Shown: positions 17,717-26,232, counted from the first letter of the stretch. The stretch is 64,000 nucleotides of DNA from Bacteroidetes bacterium 46-16 (GCA_001897835.1 MKUN01000005.1:87222-151221); one strand, 5' to 3'. Translations and numbers: made by a program. The notes: generated from the letters alone by a model not told the origin.

Positions 17717-18898
17717 AGCCACCATTGCATTCACTGCCATCCAGGCCATCATGCCCACGCCCACCTTCAGCGACTCCTCGTTGATGTTGAAGTGTGCATT
17801 GTGCACCGGGGCTAAGAATTCCTTATCATCGGTATTGGTGCCTATGCGGAAGAAGCAGCCCGGCACATGGTGTGTATAAAAGCTGAAGTCTTCGCCGGCC
17901 ATGCGCCTGTCGAGCGTGCGCACATTATCGGCGCCCATGTATTCCCGGGCCCATGCCTCGGCTTTTGTTGTGAGGGCCGGGTCGTTAAAGAGCGATGGGT
18001 AGCCAACGGGTATATCCACTATGGCTTTGGCGCCATAGGCAGCGCAGGTCTGCTCGGTAAAATCTTTGATCCATTTATGTGCCTCGTAGCGCCATGTTTC
18101 ATCCATGGTGCGGAAGGTGCCCAGCAGTTCCACGCTATCCGGTATCACATTGGTGGCAAAGCCGCCCGCTATCTTCCCGAAGGTGAGCACCGAGGGTATC
18201 AGTGGGTTGCCCTTGCGCGATATCACCTGCTGCAGGCCGGTGATCACCTGTGCGGCGATGGCTATGGGATCCACCGTTTGGTGGGGCAGGGCAGCGTGGC
18301 CACCCCGGCCTTCTATGGTAATGTATATCTCATCGGCACTGGCCATGTACTGGCCCGCGCGGAAGCCCGTAGTGCCCGTGGGCAGGTGCGGGTACACATG
18401 CAGTCCGAAGATGGCATCGGGCTTCGGGTTTTCCAGCACGCCCGCCGCTATCATCAGGCTGGCGCCGCCGGGGTGTTTCTCCTCGCCCGGCTGAAAGATC
18501 AGTTTCACCGTGCCTTCCCATTCATCGCGCAGGTCGTTCAGTATGCGTGCAGCGCCCAGCAGGCAGGTGCTGTGCACATCGTGGCCGCAGGCATGCATCA
18601 CACCATCGTTCTGCGAGCGGTAGGGCACATCATTGGCCTCCTGTATGGGCAGCGCATCCATATCGGCACGCAGGGCCACGCAGCGGCTGCCCGGGTTCTT
18701 GCCTTTGATAAGGCCCACGATGCCCGTGCCGGCTATGCCCGTAGTATGCTCGATGCCCCATTCCCCCAGCTTGCCCGATATAAAGGCCGCCGTTTGCTGC
18801 TCCTGGAAACTCAGCTCCGGGTGGGCATGGATATGGTGGCGTATCGCCTGTATCTCGGGGTAGTATTGCTCAGCTTTCTGTTTTATGCGCTCAATCAT
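17708..18898 (-). CDS. M20 family amidohydrolase (N-acyl amino acid/hippurate hydrolase-like)
   Basis: A cytoplasmic metal-dependent amidohydrolase of peptidase family M20D, which removes acyl groups from N-acyl amino acids. It has RADMDALPIQE (residues 78-88), the metal motif HACGHDVHST near residue 105, GEEKHPGGA carrying the catalytic Glu, and the dimerisation-domain motif GRGGHAALPH. MAGEDFSFY near the end carries a further metal-ligand region. The length of 396 residues is typical, and there is no signal peptide. Its first codons overlap the SPOR-domain gene by 8 bp, so the two are probably translated together. The exact substrate is not predictable. Confidence 0.9.
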   Translation of the reverse strand: MIERIKQKAEQYYPEIQAIRHHIHAHPELSFQEQQTAAFISGKLGEWGIEHTTGIAGTGIVGLIKGKNPGSRCVALRADMDALPIQEANDVPYRSQNDGVMHACGHDVHSTCLLGAARILNDLRDEWEGTVKLIFQPGEEKHPGGASLMIAAGVLENPKPDAIFGLHVYPHLPTGTTGFRAGQYMASADEIYITIEGRGGHAALPHQTVDPIAIAAQVITGLQQVISRKGNPLIPSVLTFGKIAGGFATNVIPDSVELLGTFRTMDETWRYEAHKWIKDFTEQTCAAYGAKAIVDIPVGYPSLFNDPALTTKAEAWAREYMGADNVRTLDRRMAGEDFSFYTHHVPGCFFRIGTNTDDKEFLAPVHNAHFNINEESLKVGVGMMAWMAVNAMVASE

Positions 18899-19328
18899 CT
18901 TTCTTTTCTCTTAGCGTGTTAACAACGATGAAGTCGGGCACGATCATGCAGGGCGTGTATAAAGTGCTCACCTGCTCGTACATCTTCCGGGCCTCCTGCC
19001 TGCTCTGGTAGTCGCCCACCTTTACCCGGAACTGCGGTTGCACGTAGGTCATATACGTGCGCACACCGGGGAAACGGCGGGCAAAGTCCACCTTTATCTT
19101 CGTGGCCTTGTTGCGGTCGTTGCCGCTATATATCTGCACCCGGTAGCCCCGCGACGAATAAATGCCCGTAGGTGTGGGCTTTTTCAGCAGCACCGCCAGC
19201 CTCGGGTCGGCGTGCACCACCACGCCTTCGGCGTGGCCGGTAGCGGAGTCGGCATCGCCCTGTGCATAGCTGCTGCATACATTGCAGAGCAGCACCAGGA
19301 ATGTTACTATGAATAAAGGGCCTTTCAT
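18891..19328 (-). CDS. exported SPOR-domain protein
   Basis: A 145-residue exported protein. A signal peptide ends near SYAQ (residue 23). The C-terminal half is a SPOR domain (about residues 60-135) with the pattern YRVQIYSG, RFPGVRTYMTYVQPQFRVKVGDY and EARKMYEQV. SPOR domains bind glycan strands lacking stem peptides at division sites. In Bacteroidota such short SPOR proteins are common and poorly characterised. It overlaps the amidohydrolase gene. Confidence 0.85.
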   Translation of the reverse strand: MKGPLFIVTFLVLLCNVCSSYAQGDADSATGHAEGVVVHADPRLAVLLKKPTPTGIYSSRGYRVQIYSGNDRNKATKIKVDFARRFPGVRTYMTYVQPQFRVKVGDYQSRQEARKMYEQVSTLYTPCMIVPDFIVVNTLREKKDD

Positions 19329-19393
19329 GTTACGGTTATATCAAAAATACAAATTCTATCTGCGCTTATCTATTATCAATGCTTTATTATTCA

Positions 19394-20053
19394 CTATTGC
19401 ATGGCCTCTTTCACTATCGCCACGCTGGCCGAGCAGCCCAGCCGCGTGGCACCTGCATCTATCAGCTCCTTTGCAAAAGCATAGCTCTTTATCCCGCCCG
19501 ATGCCTTTATCTGTATATGCTCCGGCAGGTGCTCGCGCATCAGCTTCACCGCATGGGTGGTAGCGCCCACCTCGGCATAGCCCGTGGAGGTTTTCATAAA
19601 GTCGATGTCGTGAAGGGAGTAGAGGTCGCAGCAGGCGATCAGCTCTTCATCGGTCAGTATACCGCTCTCCACGATCACCTTTATGATCTTCCCGCGCTCA
19701 TGTATCAAATTGGTCGCCATTTCGATAACGATCTCATTCTGCTCCCAGTCGCCCGACCTCATAGCCCCTATATTATGTACAAGGTCTATCTCATCTGCGC
19801 CATAGGTTATAGCCTCCTCTATTGCGGCTAATTTTGCTTCAAGCATACTGTAACCAAAAGGAAAGTCGATCACGGTGGCAAACTTTATACCTCTATCCCT
19901 GCCCAGGAAATCACCCGCTTCAGCCAGGAAATACGGCGGCACACACACAGCAGCAAAGCCATACTCCTTTGCCTCCTGGCACAAGCGCTCTATATCATCA
20001 GCCGTAGTCGTCGGCTTCAGTATCGTATGGTCTATGTAAGAAGCTATATTCAT
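19394..20053 (-). CDS. deoC: deoxyribose-phosphate aldolase
   Basis: DeoC cleaves 2-deoxyribose-5-phosphate into acetaldehyde and glyceraldehyde-3-phosphate in deoxynucleoside catabolism. The class I aldolase features are clear: DHTILKPTTT near the start, VIVESGILTDEE in the middle, and the Schiff-base Lys in DFMKTSTGY, followed by IKASGGIK. It has 219 residues, normal for the family. It is preceded by icd on the same strand across a 63-bp gap filled with 9-bp repeats. Confidence 0.95.
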   Translation of the reverse strand: MNIASYIDHTILKPTTTADDIERLCQEAKEYGFAAVCVPPYFLAEAGDFLGRDRGIKFATVIDFPFGYSMLEAKLAAIEEAITYGADEIDLVHNIGAMRSGDWEQNEIVIEMATNLIHERGKIIKVIVESGILTDEELIACCDLYSLHDIDFMKTSTGYAEVGATTHAVKLMREHLPEHIQIKASGGIKSYAFAKELIDAGATRLGCSASVAIVKEAMQ

Positions 20054-20059
20054 AAAAAA

Positions 20060-20113
20060 CTATTCAACTCATTCAACCCGATCAACCCATTCAACCCGGT
20101 CAACCCATTCAAC
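20060..20113 (+). repeat. six 9-bp tandem repeats between icd and deoC
   Basis: Six direct units of consensus CCATTCAAC run without interruption; on the minus strand they read GTTGAATGG. The variants are CTATTCAAC, TCATTCAAC, CCGATCAAC, CCATTCAAC, CCGGTCAAC and CCATTCAAC. The array fills the gap between the icd stop and the deoC start. Confidence 0.9.
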
Positions 20114-20116
20114 CAA

Positions 20117-21382
20117 CTACAAATTCTTCACTATTTCCTGCGCAAACTCGCTCGTCTTCAGCAGGGTGGCATCGTGCATCAGGTTAAAGAAGTCGATGGT
20201 CACCCTCTTGCGCATAATAGCCATGCCAAGGGCCTCTTTTATCGCCGTGGCCGCTTCCAGCCAGCCCATGTATTCCAGCATCATCACCCCGCTCAGCAGC
20301 AGGCTCGATGGGTTCATCGTGTCCGTATTGGCAAACTTAGGCGCCGTGCCATGCGTGGCCTCGAACACCGCGTGGCCCGTATTGTAATTGATATTGGCGC
20401 CCGGCGCTATGCCTATGCCGCCCACGGCCGCAGCCAGGGCATCGCTTATATAGTCGCCATTCAGGTTCAGGGTGGCCACCACGCTGTAGTCCTTAGGCGC
20501 CAGCAGTATCTGCTGCAGGAAGTTGTCGGCTATCACGTCCTTCACGATCAGTTTGCCCGCCGCTTCCTCGCGCTTCATGGCCGCATTGGCCGCGTCCTCG
20601 CCCTGTGTTTTGCGGGCCTTGTCCCACTGGCCCCAGGTATATACTTTGTCGCCAAACTCGCGCTCGGCCAGCTCGTAGCCCCAGTTCTTGAAGCCCCCTT
20701 CGGTGAACTTCATGATATTGCCTTTGTGCACCAGCGTAACGCTGGGGCGCTTGTGCTCCAGCGCGTACTCGATGGCCGCGCGCACCAGGCGTTCCGTGCC
20801 CTCTTTCGATACAGGCTTGATGCCATAGCTCGTGGTCTCCGGGAAGCGCACCTTTTTGGCCGCGCCCAGCTTTTGCAGCAGGGCATATACTTCTTTGGCC
20901 TCGGGACTATCGTAGTTCCACTCTATGCCGGCGTAGATATCCTCCGTGTTCTCGCGGAAGATCACCATGTCCACATGCTCGGGGTGCACTACCGGGCTGG
21001 GCACGCCCTGGAACCAATGCACCGGCCTCAGGCACACATAGAGGTCCAGCTCCTGGCGCATGGCCACGTTGAGGCTGCGTATGCCGCCGCCCACCGGGGT
21101 GGTGAGGGGGCCTTTGATGGATACCAGGTATTCTTTGGCTTTCTCCAGTGTTTCAGCAGGCAGCCATTCGCCCGTTTGCTTATAGGCCTTTTCCCCGGCC
21201 AGTATCTCCAGCCATTCTATTTTGCGCTTGCCGCCATATATCTTTTCTATTGCGGCATCCATTACCAGCCTGCTGGCGCCCCATACATCGGGGCCTATGC
21301 CGTCGCCTTCTATAAATGGAATGGTGGGCTTATCGGGTACATTCAGTTTGCCGTTGGCACCCATCGTGATCTTAGCAGCCAT
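20117..21382 (-). CDS. icd: NADP-dependent isocitrate dehydrogenase
   Basis: This TCA-cycle enzyme oxidatively decarboxylates isocitrate to 2-oxoglutarate. It has [12 protein letters not shown] near residue 25 and [14 protein letters not shown], as in E. coli Icd. The substrate and metal region is in [13 protein letters not shown]. The nucleotide-binding C-terminal blocks are [20 protein letters not shown] and [13 protein letters not shown]. The length of 421 residues matches the bacterial homodimeric type. The ATG at 21382 is used. deoC follows downstream. Confidence 0.96.
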   Translation of the reverse strand: MAAKITMGANGKLNVPDKPTIPFIEGDGIGPDVWGASRLVMDAAIEKIYGGKRKIEWLEILAGEKAYKQTGEWLPAETLEKAKEYLVSIKGPLTTPVGGGIRSLNVAMRQELDLYVCLRPVHWFQGVPSPVVHPEHVDMVIFRENTEDIYAGIEWNYDSPEAKEVYALLQKLGAAKKVRFPETTSYGIKPVSKEGTERLVRAAIEYALEHKRPSVTLVHKGNIMKFTEGGFKNWGYELAEREFGDKVYTWGQWDKARKTQGEDAANAAMKREEAAGKLIVKDVIADNFLQQILLAPKDYSVVATLNLNGDYISDALAAAVGGIGIAPGANINYNTGHAVFEATHGTAPKFANTDTMNPSSLLLSGVMMLEYMGWLEAATAIKEALGMAIMRKRVTIDFFNLMHDATLLKTSEFAQEIVKNL

Positions 21383-21908
21383 AATATCTTATATATTTTC
21401 TTTTTAGCGGGGCGAAACTACGAAAAATACCCCGTCCTACGCCCGTCTTTGCGAGGAGCTTTTAGCCCCTGCGTTAGCCAGCGACGAAGCAATCTGCGGT
21501 TGAGCATATGTACAAGGCCCAATCCGGCTTCCGGTTTTTGAGAAAATTAATTTAAGAAGTGAAAAAATTACAAGTAATTGATAATCATTGTGTTTTGAAA
21601 AATCGCACTTCCGATCTGCTTCCTGTTTACTTCTGCTTTTTGCCGAATCATTTCTGCCTGCCTCACCAGGGCCGTCAATCCGAGCTACGAGGAATCTCCT
21701 GAGCATTTGCATTAAGCTAAATTGTAATTTCCGGTTTCCGGCCGGATTTGCGAGTAGGGCCATAGATGTCAAAGAACGAATATCCAGCATTCCCGATAGC
21801 ATCGGGTGTGGATTTAAGCAAGTTACGATTTGGGAGAGGGCGGTTCCAAATTTAGATATCCACATTTTTGAGGTTGCGCAAGCGAGACGCTTAGGCTAGT
21901 GGGGGCAA
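21383..21908. other. gene-free region with remnants of dispersed repeats
   Basis: About 525 bp upstream of icd. It contains GCGAGGAGC (21451-21459) and GCGACGAAGCAATCT (21481-21495), words of a dispersed repeat widespread in bacterial genomes, plus a short palindrome CCCGAT-AGC-ATCGGG (about 21792-21806). An 18-bp word at 21724-21741 recurs inverted at 26174-26191. The one long open frame here (21437-21865, minus) is compositionally odd and unlikely to be a gene. Confidence 0.6.
21724..21741 (+). repeat. left copy of an 18-bp inverted repeat flanking the KAP island
   Basis: GTAATTTCCGGTTTCCGG occurs here and as its exact reverse complement at 26174-26191. A second shared word, GATGTCAAAGAAC (21765-21777), recurs inverted at 25862-25874. 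Confidence 0.6.
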
Positions 21909-24443
21909 TCATTGTTGTGCGTGTAGTTGTCGGATTAATATCAAAATTCTATCCTTTTCTGTACTGGTCACTGTAAAATAGCTCTTTCCCTCCAAGTTGA
22001 TTCTAGAATATTCTGTAAGATACTTTTTCGCGCTTTTAAATAGTTCGTCTTGTGAATTGATACTATTAATGAACGTAATAACATTTTCGAGAGAGCCAAA
22101 AATCTGGATTAGCCAAGGGTCAAATGTGAATTTTTCATCTGGAGGGTTGTAGTATGGCCGTAAAATATATTTGCCGTACTTGTCTTTAACTTTCGTCAAG
22201 TAAATACTCATCAATTTATTAGCCCGATTGGTTAGTTTCAGTTGATTTGTTACAGGGTCAATTTCTTCAATTAAATTCCAATAGATCTCATAAGACAATT
22301 GATCAACAGTATCCGTTTTTCGTATAAATTCTATAAATAATTTTGTCAAATGGTAATACCAAAATTGTTTGTCTCCAATTGTTTCACTCTTATTTTGAAG
22401 TACTTCTTGAAGGAAGAAAGATGAAAATTCTGACCTGGCATAGATAGGGATGTTTGTATTTGTCAATAGCAAGTTCACCAAGTCTTTAATGTCACCATCT
22501 GAAATTTTATATTGTTGACGTAAAAGGCTTGGCCGAGAAAACTGCGAATAAGCCATCATTAACCAATTTCGCTTTGCGGGCGTTTCGGCCATCATTAAAA
22601 AGACTGTCACGTATTTTTTGAACTCTTCAAAGTTAGCGAAAGTGGTCATGCTGGATAATAATTGGTCAATGCTATTACCTTTGCCTTCTGTTTCCCATTG
22701 CTTAATTGCATTGCAAAATTCTATTGCAGAACTTGCCCGCCCAACATTCCAATCCTTTATGGAAATATTCTGGAATAATTCTTGGTATATGTATATTTCA
22801 AAACTGCCGGGGTAAATAATAGATCGTGGCTTTATTTTTGATGGCGACCGAAAGAGATTCGACACTAAACTTTTTACCAAGGATTTGTCTAGATTTGAAG
22901 TGTGTTCGGCCTCCGAGAAGATCTTCTCGAAGGTGTCTTTATCAAATACAAAGTGTGTTTGAACATGATCTTTTGAGCCAGTAATAATTTTTCTTTCTGC
23001 TATCAGTTGATATGTGTACACAGATTTCAGCTTTATTAATTCCAACATCATTAAGTCATAAACATCAACCTCGCCTTTTAATTTAGAATAAACGGTCTTA
23101 AAACTGTTGACGAATCTAATTAAGTCTCGCATGTTTTCGATAGCTGATTCTAAATCTCCTTCAAATGTCATGTCAGGAAATAGCGTTGTAACATAATCAC
23201 CTTTGTCAAAAATCAATTGATTAAGGGCAATGTTAAATTGAGCTTGCTCATTACCATCCATCGCATCAACAGACAACATTTTTCGTAGCTGATCTACAAT
23301 AAAATCCTTTTTTACCGGCGCCAGAACGAATTCGAATTGAAATATTTTTTGCAGATATTTCTCTTCAAACGCTACTTCTTGGGTTTTTATCATCGCTCCA
23401 TGAGTGTACTGATAGTCTAAAGCGACAACAAAAAAGACATTAGAGAAATCAGCAACATTGCGGATTAATTTCAGAGTCTGAATTATCTCTTTCCCTGTTA
23501 ACCTGTCCAAATCATCCACAAAGACAATAAATCTTTTTCCTATAACATTGAGAGATTTATTGATAGTGTCAAATTTTTCTGAAAGATCTTTTTCATCTTC
23601 AAAAGCACTAAAAACTGCTTTTACAATCTTAGCAAAAGAGTTTTCATCGTCTATTTCCGTCAAGAACTCGGCATACTTTTTCACATCCTTTGCTGCGTTT
23701 TTGTCATATTTGGATAACGCTTTACTAAATGACTTAAAGAATGAGTAGTATATCTGTTTGACATCCGTTACTTTCCAAGGGTTGAAGTGTACTATTTCGT
23801 TTTGGCTTTTTAGATTATTCTCTAAAAAGCGAAGAAATACAGTCTTCCCAGCACCCCATTTACCGATAATCGCTATCGCAAACGCAGATTTGTTTACAGT
23901 ATTGCTAATTAAGTTCGCAATTTCTTTGGCGACCTCAGTTCGAGAGTAAAGGTCTTTACTTTTTTTGTCAAAACGATCTTCCACAAAAGAGGGAAGAGTA
24001 CTATCCGTTTTCACTTCCGAATGCACGCGATATCGGAGAAAATATAGGGGCAGGAAGCAATTCAGAAGATCTAAGTACGCTATCGGAGGGGTGCCGAAAA
24101 GGTAGTAGTAATCAAAATCTACCGCTTTTCTGAAAATAGCATAATTAATTGAAAGGATAGTGAGGTATATAACGATAGACTTCGGAGTGGGAACCCGCCC
24201 ATTTTTAAATTGAAGTATTAAAAACAACACTGTGCAGAGAAAAAAAAGCATTGATATAATGTCAGATAAATTCCCCAAATGTAAATCGACAAACAAATGT
24301 TCGGTGAAAACATCCTTTGTGATATGAATTAGTGAATTTTGAAAGATATATGCGCCGCTAAATATCAGAAAACAAATGCTGACGGTTTTCCCTATGCTAA
24401 ATATATTTTCCCATATATCTTTCAAATATTTTGAAGAAGTCAT
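21909..24443 (-). CDS. membrane-anchored KAP family P-loop NTPase
   Basis: An 844-residue NTPase of the KAP family (named for Kidins220/ARMS and PifA). Four predicted membrane segments lie at about residues 19-39, 62-79, 88-105 and 115-137. Walker A is GKWGAGKT (194-201), followed by the KAP hallmark HFNPWK (219-224). Walker B is FIVFVDDLDRL (305-315) with Asp310/Asp311. A long C-terminal helical region of about 370 residues has no recognisable effector domain. The coding sequence is visibly AT-richer than its neighbours and the flanks are repeat-rich, which suggests horizontal acquisition. Bacterial KAP proteins include the phage-exclusion factor PifA, so an anti-phage role is plausible but unproven. 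No partner gene is evident. Confidence 0.85.
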   Translation of the reverse strand: MTSSKYLKDIWENIFSIGKTVSICFLIFSGAYIFQNSLIHITKDVFTEHLFVDLHLGNLSDIISMLFFLCTVLFLILQFKNGRVPTPKSIVIYLTILSINYAIFRKAVDFDYYYLFGTPPIAYLDLLNCFLPLYFLRYRVHSEVKTDSTLPSFVEDRFDKKSKDLYSRTEVAKEIANLISNTVNKSAFAIAIIGKWGAGKTVFLRFLENNLKSQNEIVHFNPWKVTDVKQIYYSFFKSFSKALSKYDKNAAKDVKKYAEFLTEIDDENSFAKIVKAVFSAFEDEKDLSEKFDTINKSLNVIGKRFIVFVDDLDRLTGKEIIQTLKLIRNVADFSNVFFVVALDYQYTHGAMIKTQEVAFEEKYLQKIFQFEFVLAPVKKDFIVDQLRKMLSVDAMDGNEQAQFNIALNQLIFDKGDYVTTLFPDMTFEGDLESAIENMRDLIRFVNSFKTVYSKLKGEVDVYDLMMLELIKLKSVYTYQLIAERKIITGSKDHVQTHFVFDKDTFEKIFSEAEHTSNLDKSLVKSLVSNLFRSPSKIKPRSIIYPGSFEIYIYQELFQNISIKDWNVGRASSAIEFCNAIKQWETEGKGNSIDQLLSSMTTFANFEEFKKYVTVFLMMAETPAKRNWLMMAYSQFSRPSLLRQQYKISDGDIKDLVNLLLTNTNIPIYARSEFSSFFLQEVLQNKSETIGDKQFWYYHLTKLFIEFIRKTDTVDQLSYEIYWNLIEEIDPVTNQLKLTNRANKLMSIYLTKVKDKYGKYILRPYYNPPDEKFTFDPWLIQIFGSLENVITFINSINSQDELFKSAKKYLTEYSRINLEGKSYFTVTSTEKDRILILIRQLHAQQ

Positions 24444-24756
24444 AGTTATGGTATTTTAGTGTTTATTTTTGCAGCCAGTTTAATCTAAAAGTGATACCAG
24501 CTTCTGGTACATCAATCGCGTTATGCGGTATTTCGAGATCATTATTGGTTCAAACTCAGAATCTCCCCCGCTCGCCGTAGTTTGTTTATTGCTCGGCTTT
24601 ATCTCTGATTAAGCCGCACTGGTACCCAATCTCCAGATTGGCGCATAGGTGAACACCCACGAAAAACTATTTTTATCATACCCTGAAAAACCTACCTTCA
24701 TAGCTTGGCAAGCATATCTATAATATTTTCCGAGGATACCTTTTAGCTTACTATTA
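24444..24756. other. structured gene-free region
   Basis: About 310 bp with three perfect small hairpins: TACCAG/CTGGTA (24495-24509), CGGCTT/AAGCCG (24594-24616) and CCAATCT/AGATTGG (24626-24641). CTGGTAC occurs both at 24504 and 24619. It ends with TTTATCATACCCTGAAAAA (24672-24690), repeated with one mismatch at 25655. No ORF is credible. It could be a palindromic repeat element or the remnant of a mobile element. Confidence 0.5.
24672..24690 (+). repeat. left direct repeat around the two-gene secreted cassette
   Basis: TTTATCATACCCTGAAAAA matches 25655-25673 at 18 of 19 positions in the same orientation, 983 bp apart. The two copies bracket the genes at 24757-25579. Confidence 0.65.
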
Positions 24757-25131
24757 CTATGGTGTTAAATTAAATTCAATCGCTGAAATAAAGCCGCTGG
24801 CGCTTATAGCATTATTGCCATTTGCAAGAGTCAAGGTGTACGAGCCGGCTGGCAGCCATATGGGAAATGTGTGCGGAGCGCCTGTTGCATCATGTATTTC
24901 TGAGCCATTTAATTTTAAAACTACATTTCCAGATCCTATTACCGATCCCGTTTCAATTTTCCATACCTTGTTAGCGGGAACTGTAATTACAGAATCCATA
25001 GTGCAACCAGTACCATTACAAGATAAAGAGATGAATTTTGCAACATTAAATTGCAAATTGTTTTGAGCGTAAACAGACGAACGTAATATTGTGAATGACA
25101 CAACTAGTAATAAAGTAATAACGGTTTTCAT
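24757..25131 (-). CDS. small secreted protein, unknown function
   Basis: A protein of about 124 residues with a clear signal peptide (MKTVITLLLVVSF... ending VYAQ). The ATG at 25131 is preferred because it places the Lys directly before the hydrophobic core; an ATG at 25152 would overlap the upstream gene. The mature part is a compact beta-rich domain with two cysteines close together (SCNGTGCTMD), a VPANKVWKIE block, and a GSYTLTLANG strand. The ending AIEFNLTP has no T9SS tail. The layout resembles small beta-sandwich surface domains with a polymer-binding or structural role, but I recognise no family. It is co-directional with the gene upstream. Confidence 0.7.
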   Translation of the reverse strand: MKTVITLLLVVSFTILRSSVYAQNNLQFNVAKFISLSCNGTGCTMDSVITVPANKVWKIETGSVIGSGNVVLKLNGSEIHDATGAPHTFPIWLPAGSYTLTLANGNNAISASGFISAIEFNLTP

Positions 25132-25141
25132 AAGCTGATTT

Positions 25142-25579
25142 TTAAAAGCCATCTAATGTATATAACAATGTAGGATTTGCTTTTTCAGAATAAAGTGAAT
25201 AAGGAACAGATAAAAGTTGTGATGTACCAATATCAGAATAGTTATTCCCTCCAGATGGGTCAAGTTCTATTTGAATGAATTTATTTCCGGAAGACCAGTT
25301 CACATCTGCTAAGTTTCCAATAATAGGTATGCCTGTACCTATTGCTAAATTATATAGTCCATAACCATTAGTTTGTGGGGATTGTGTTTCCTGGTACACT
25401 ACCGAGCCGGTTGGTGTCAAATCATGTATCGAGATCCTTATTCCGAGGTTTTGGTTTGGTATTGGCTGTCCGGTCACATTTCTTGCAATCCCCTGATAGT
25501 TTATTTTTTGTGGTGCCTGAGCGACAGAAATGGCGGTTCCAGAAACGATTATACAAATGGTTAAAAGAAAAATTCTCAT
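25142..25579 (-). CDS. short secreted protein with the Bacteroidota KINYQGIARN module
   Basis: A 145-residue exported protein with a signal peptide ending SVAQ (residue 20). It continues QKINYQGIARNVTGQPI, RISIHDLTPTGSVVYQET, LAIGTG and SVPYSLYSEKA. This is the standard N-terminal module of many long Bacteroidota surface proteins, which usually continue with collagen-like, tail-fibre-like or T9SS segments. Here it stops soon after SLYSEKA. It may be a truncated relative or a deliberately short version; the stop at 25142 is followed after 10 bp by the next small secreted gene. No catalytic residues are visible. Confidence 0.7.
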   Translation of the reverse strand: MRIFLLTICIIVSGTAISVAQAPQKINYQGIARNVTGQPIPNQNLGIRISIHDLTPTGSVVYQETQSPQTNGYGLYNLAIGTGIPIIGNLADVNWSSGNKFIQIELDPSGGNNYSDIGTSQLLSVPYSLYSEKANPTLLYTLDGF

Positions 25580-25656
25580 AATAATGTTGGGTTATATTGT
25601 AAATGTATGTAATGTTGTGTATTTATCAAATAGTTTAGTCATCTTTCTCTATTCTT

Positions 25657-25706
25657 TATCATACCCCGAAAAAAGGGGTATGATACCCTAAAAAACAGGG
25701 TATCAT
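25657..25706 (+). repeat. two adjacent hairpins sharing a TATGATA junction
   Basis: TCATACCCC/GGGGTATGA (25659-25683) and GATACCC/GGGTATC (25682 to about 25704) sit side by side with A-rich loops. On either strand they are followed by A/T-rich sequence, so they could act as a bidirectional terminator. The first arm matches the direct repeat at 24672. Confidence 0.7.
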
Positions 25707-25898
25707 AAAAATTAAATTTTCCCATCACCCTCCCGCAGCAGAACTTTGTACCGTCCTTGCTCCCCTCTTTATTTCCAAAGAGGGCCTGTCCCGAAGAATT
25801 TCGGGAGTGGATCGCTCAATTAGATCTGTTTCCACTAAAAAGAGCGAGACGAGGTGATTAAGTTCTTTGACATCATAGTAAACCCGGAGCTTGACCAA

Positions 25899-26022
25899 AT
25901 GCCCGATGGCAAGGCGAAATCGGGCACAAATCGGGCATCGGGCATTTTGATAACACCAGCATTATCAATGCTTTATCTAAGATCAATGCCCGATTATTGT
26001 TTTCATGCCCGATTCGGGCATG
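25899..26022 (+). repeat. cluster of ATGCCCGAT / ATCGGGCAT words
   Basis: Six or seven copies of TGCCCGAT or its reverse complement ATCGGGCA lie within 125 bp (near 25900, 25919, 25930, 25937, 25986 and 26006). They end in the palindrome CATGCCCGATTCGGGCATG (26004-26022). The spacing is irregular. Confidence 0.7.
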
Positions 26023-26173
26023 AAAGCCAAAGTCAGGCCGGGGCGAGGATGAGACAGTACCTGGAAACAGCCGGTAAAAGCGGAAATGACCGGAAATTAT
26101 TGAAAATTTGCTATGAGCTATTTATCAATCAATTGCAAAGGTTTCACCTCCCCAACCGGAAATAACTATTCAA

Positions 26174-26191
26174 CCGGAAACCGGAAATTAC
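26174..26191 (-). repeat. right copy of the 18-bp inverted repeat flanking the KAP island
   Basis: CCGGAAACCGGAAATTAC is the exact reverse complement of 21724-21741. Related CCGGAAAT words nearby mean it could also be part of a local repeat family instead of a boundary. Confidence 0.55.
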
Positions 26192-26232
26192 CTGCTCGGT
26201 AACCGAAGGAGGGCATTTATTTGCCCGGACGC

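Larger units (their letters stand above)
25580..26232. other. 653-bp repeat-rich gene-free region
   Basis: This gap holds two adjacent hairpins (25657-25706), an imperfect palindrome CCCGAA-GAAT-TTCGGG (about 25792-25807), a cluster of ATGCCCGAT/ATCGGGCAT words (25899-26022) and several CCGGAAAT words (26079-26191). The only long open frame, 25854-26165 plus, starts with GTG inside these repeats and shows no domain, so I do not call it a gene. Confidence 0.6.

Noticed and set aside
20027..21541. Long plus-strand open frame opposite icd
   Set aside because: It is the reverse shadow of the icd gene, whose protein matches isocitrate dehydrogenase motifs; the 5' part merely translates the 9-bp repeats.
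21437..21865. 142-codon open frame on the minus strand
   Set aside because: It lies over dispersed-repeat words and simple palindromes, has mixed low-complexity composition, and lacks any domain, signal peptide or convincing start context.
25854..26165. 103-codon open frame on the plus strand
   Set aside because: It begins at GTG within a cluster of repeated ATGCCCGAT words and encodes no recognisable domain; more likely non-coding.
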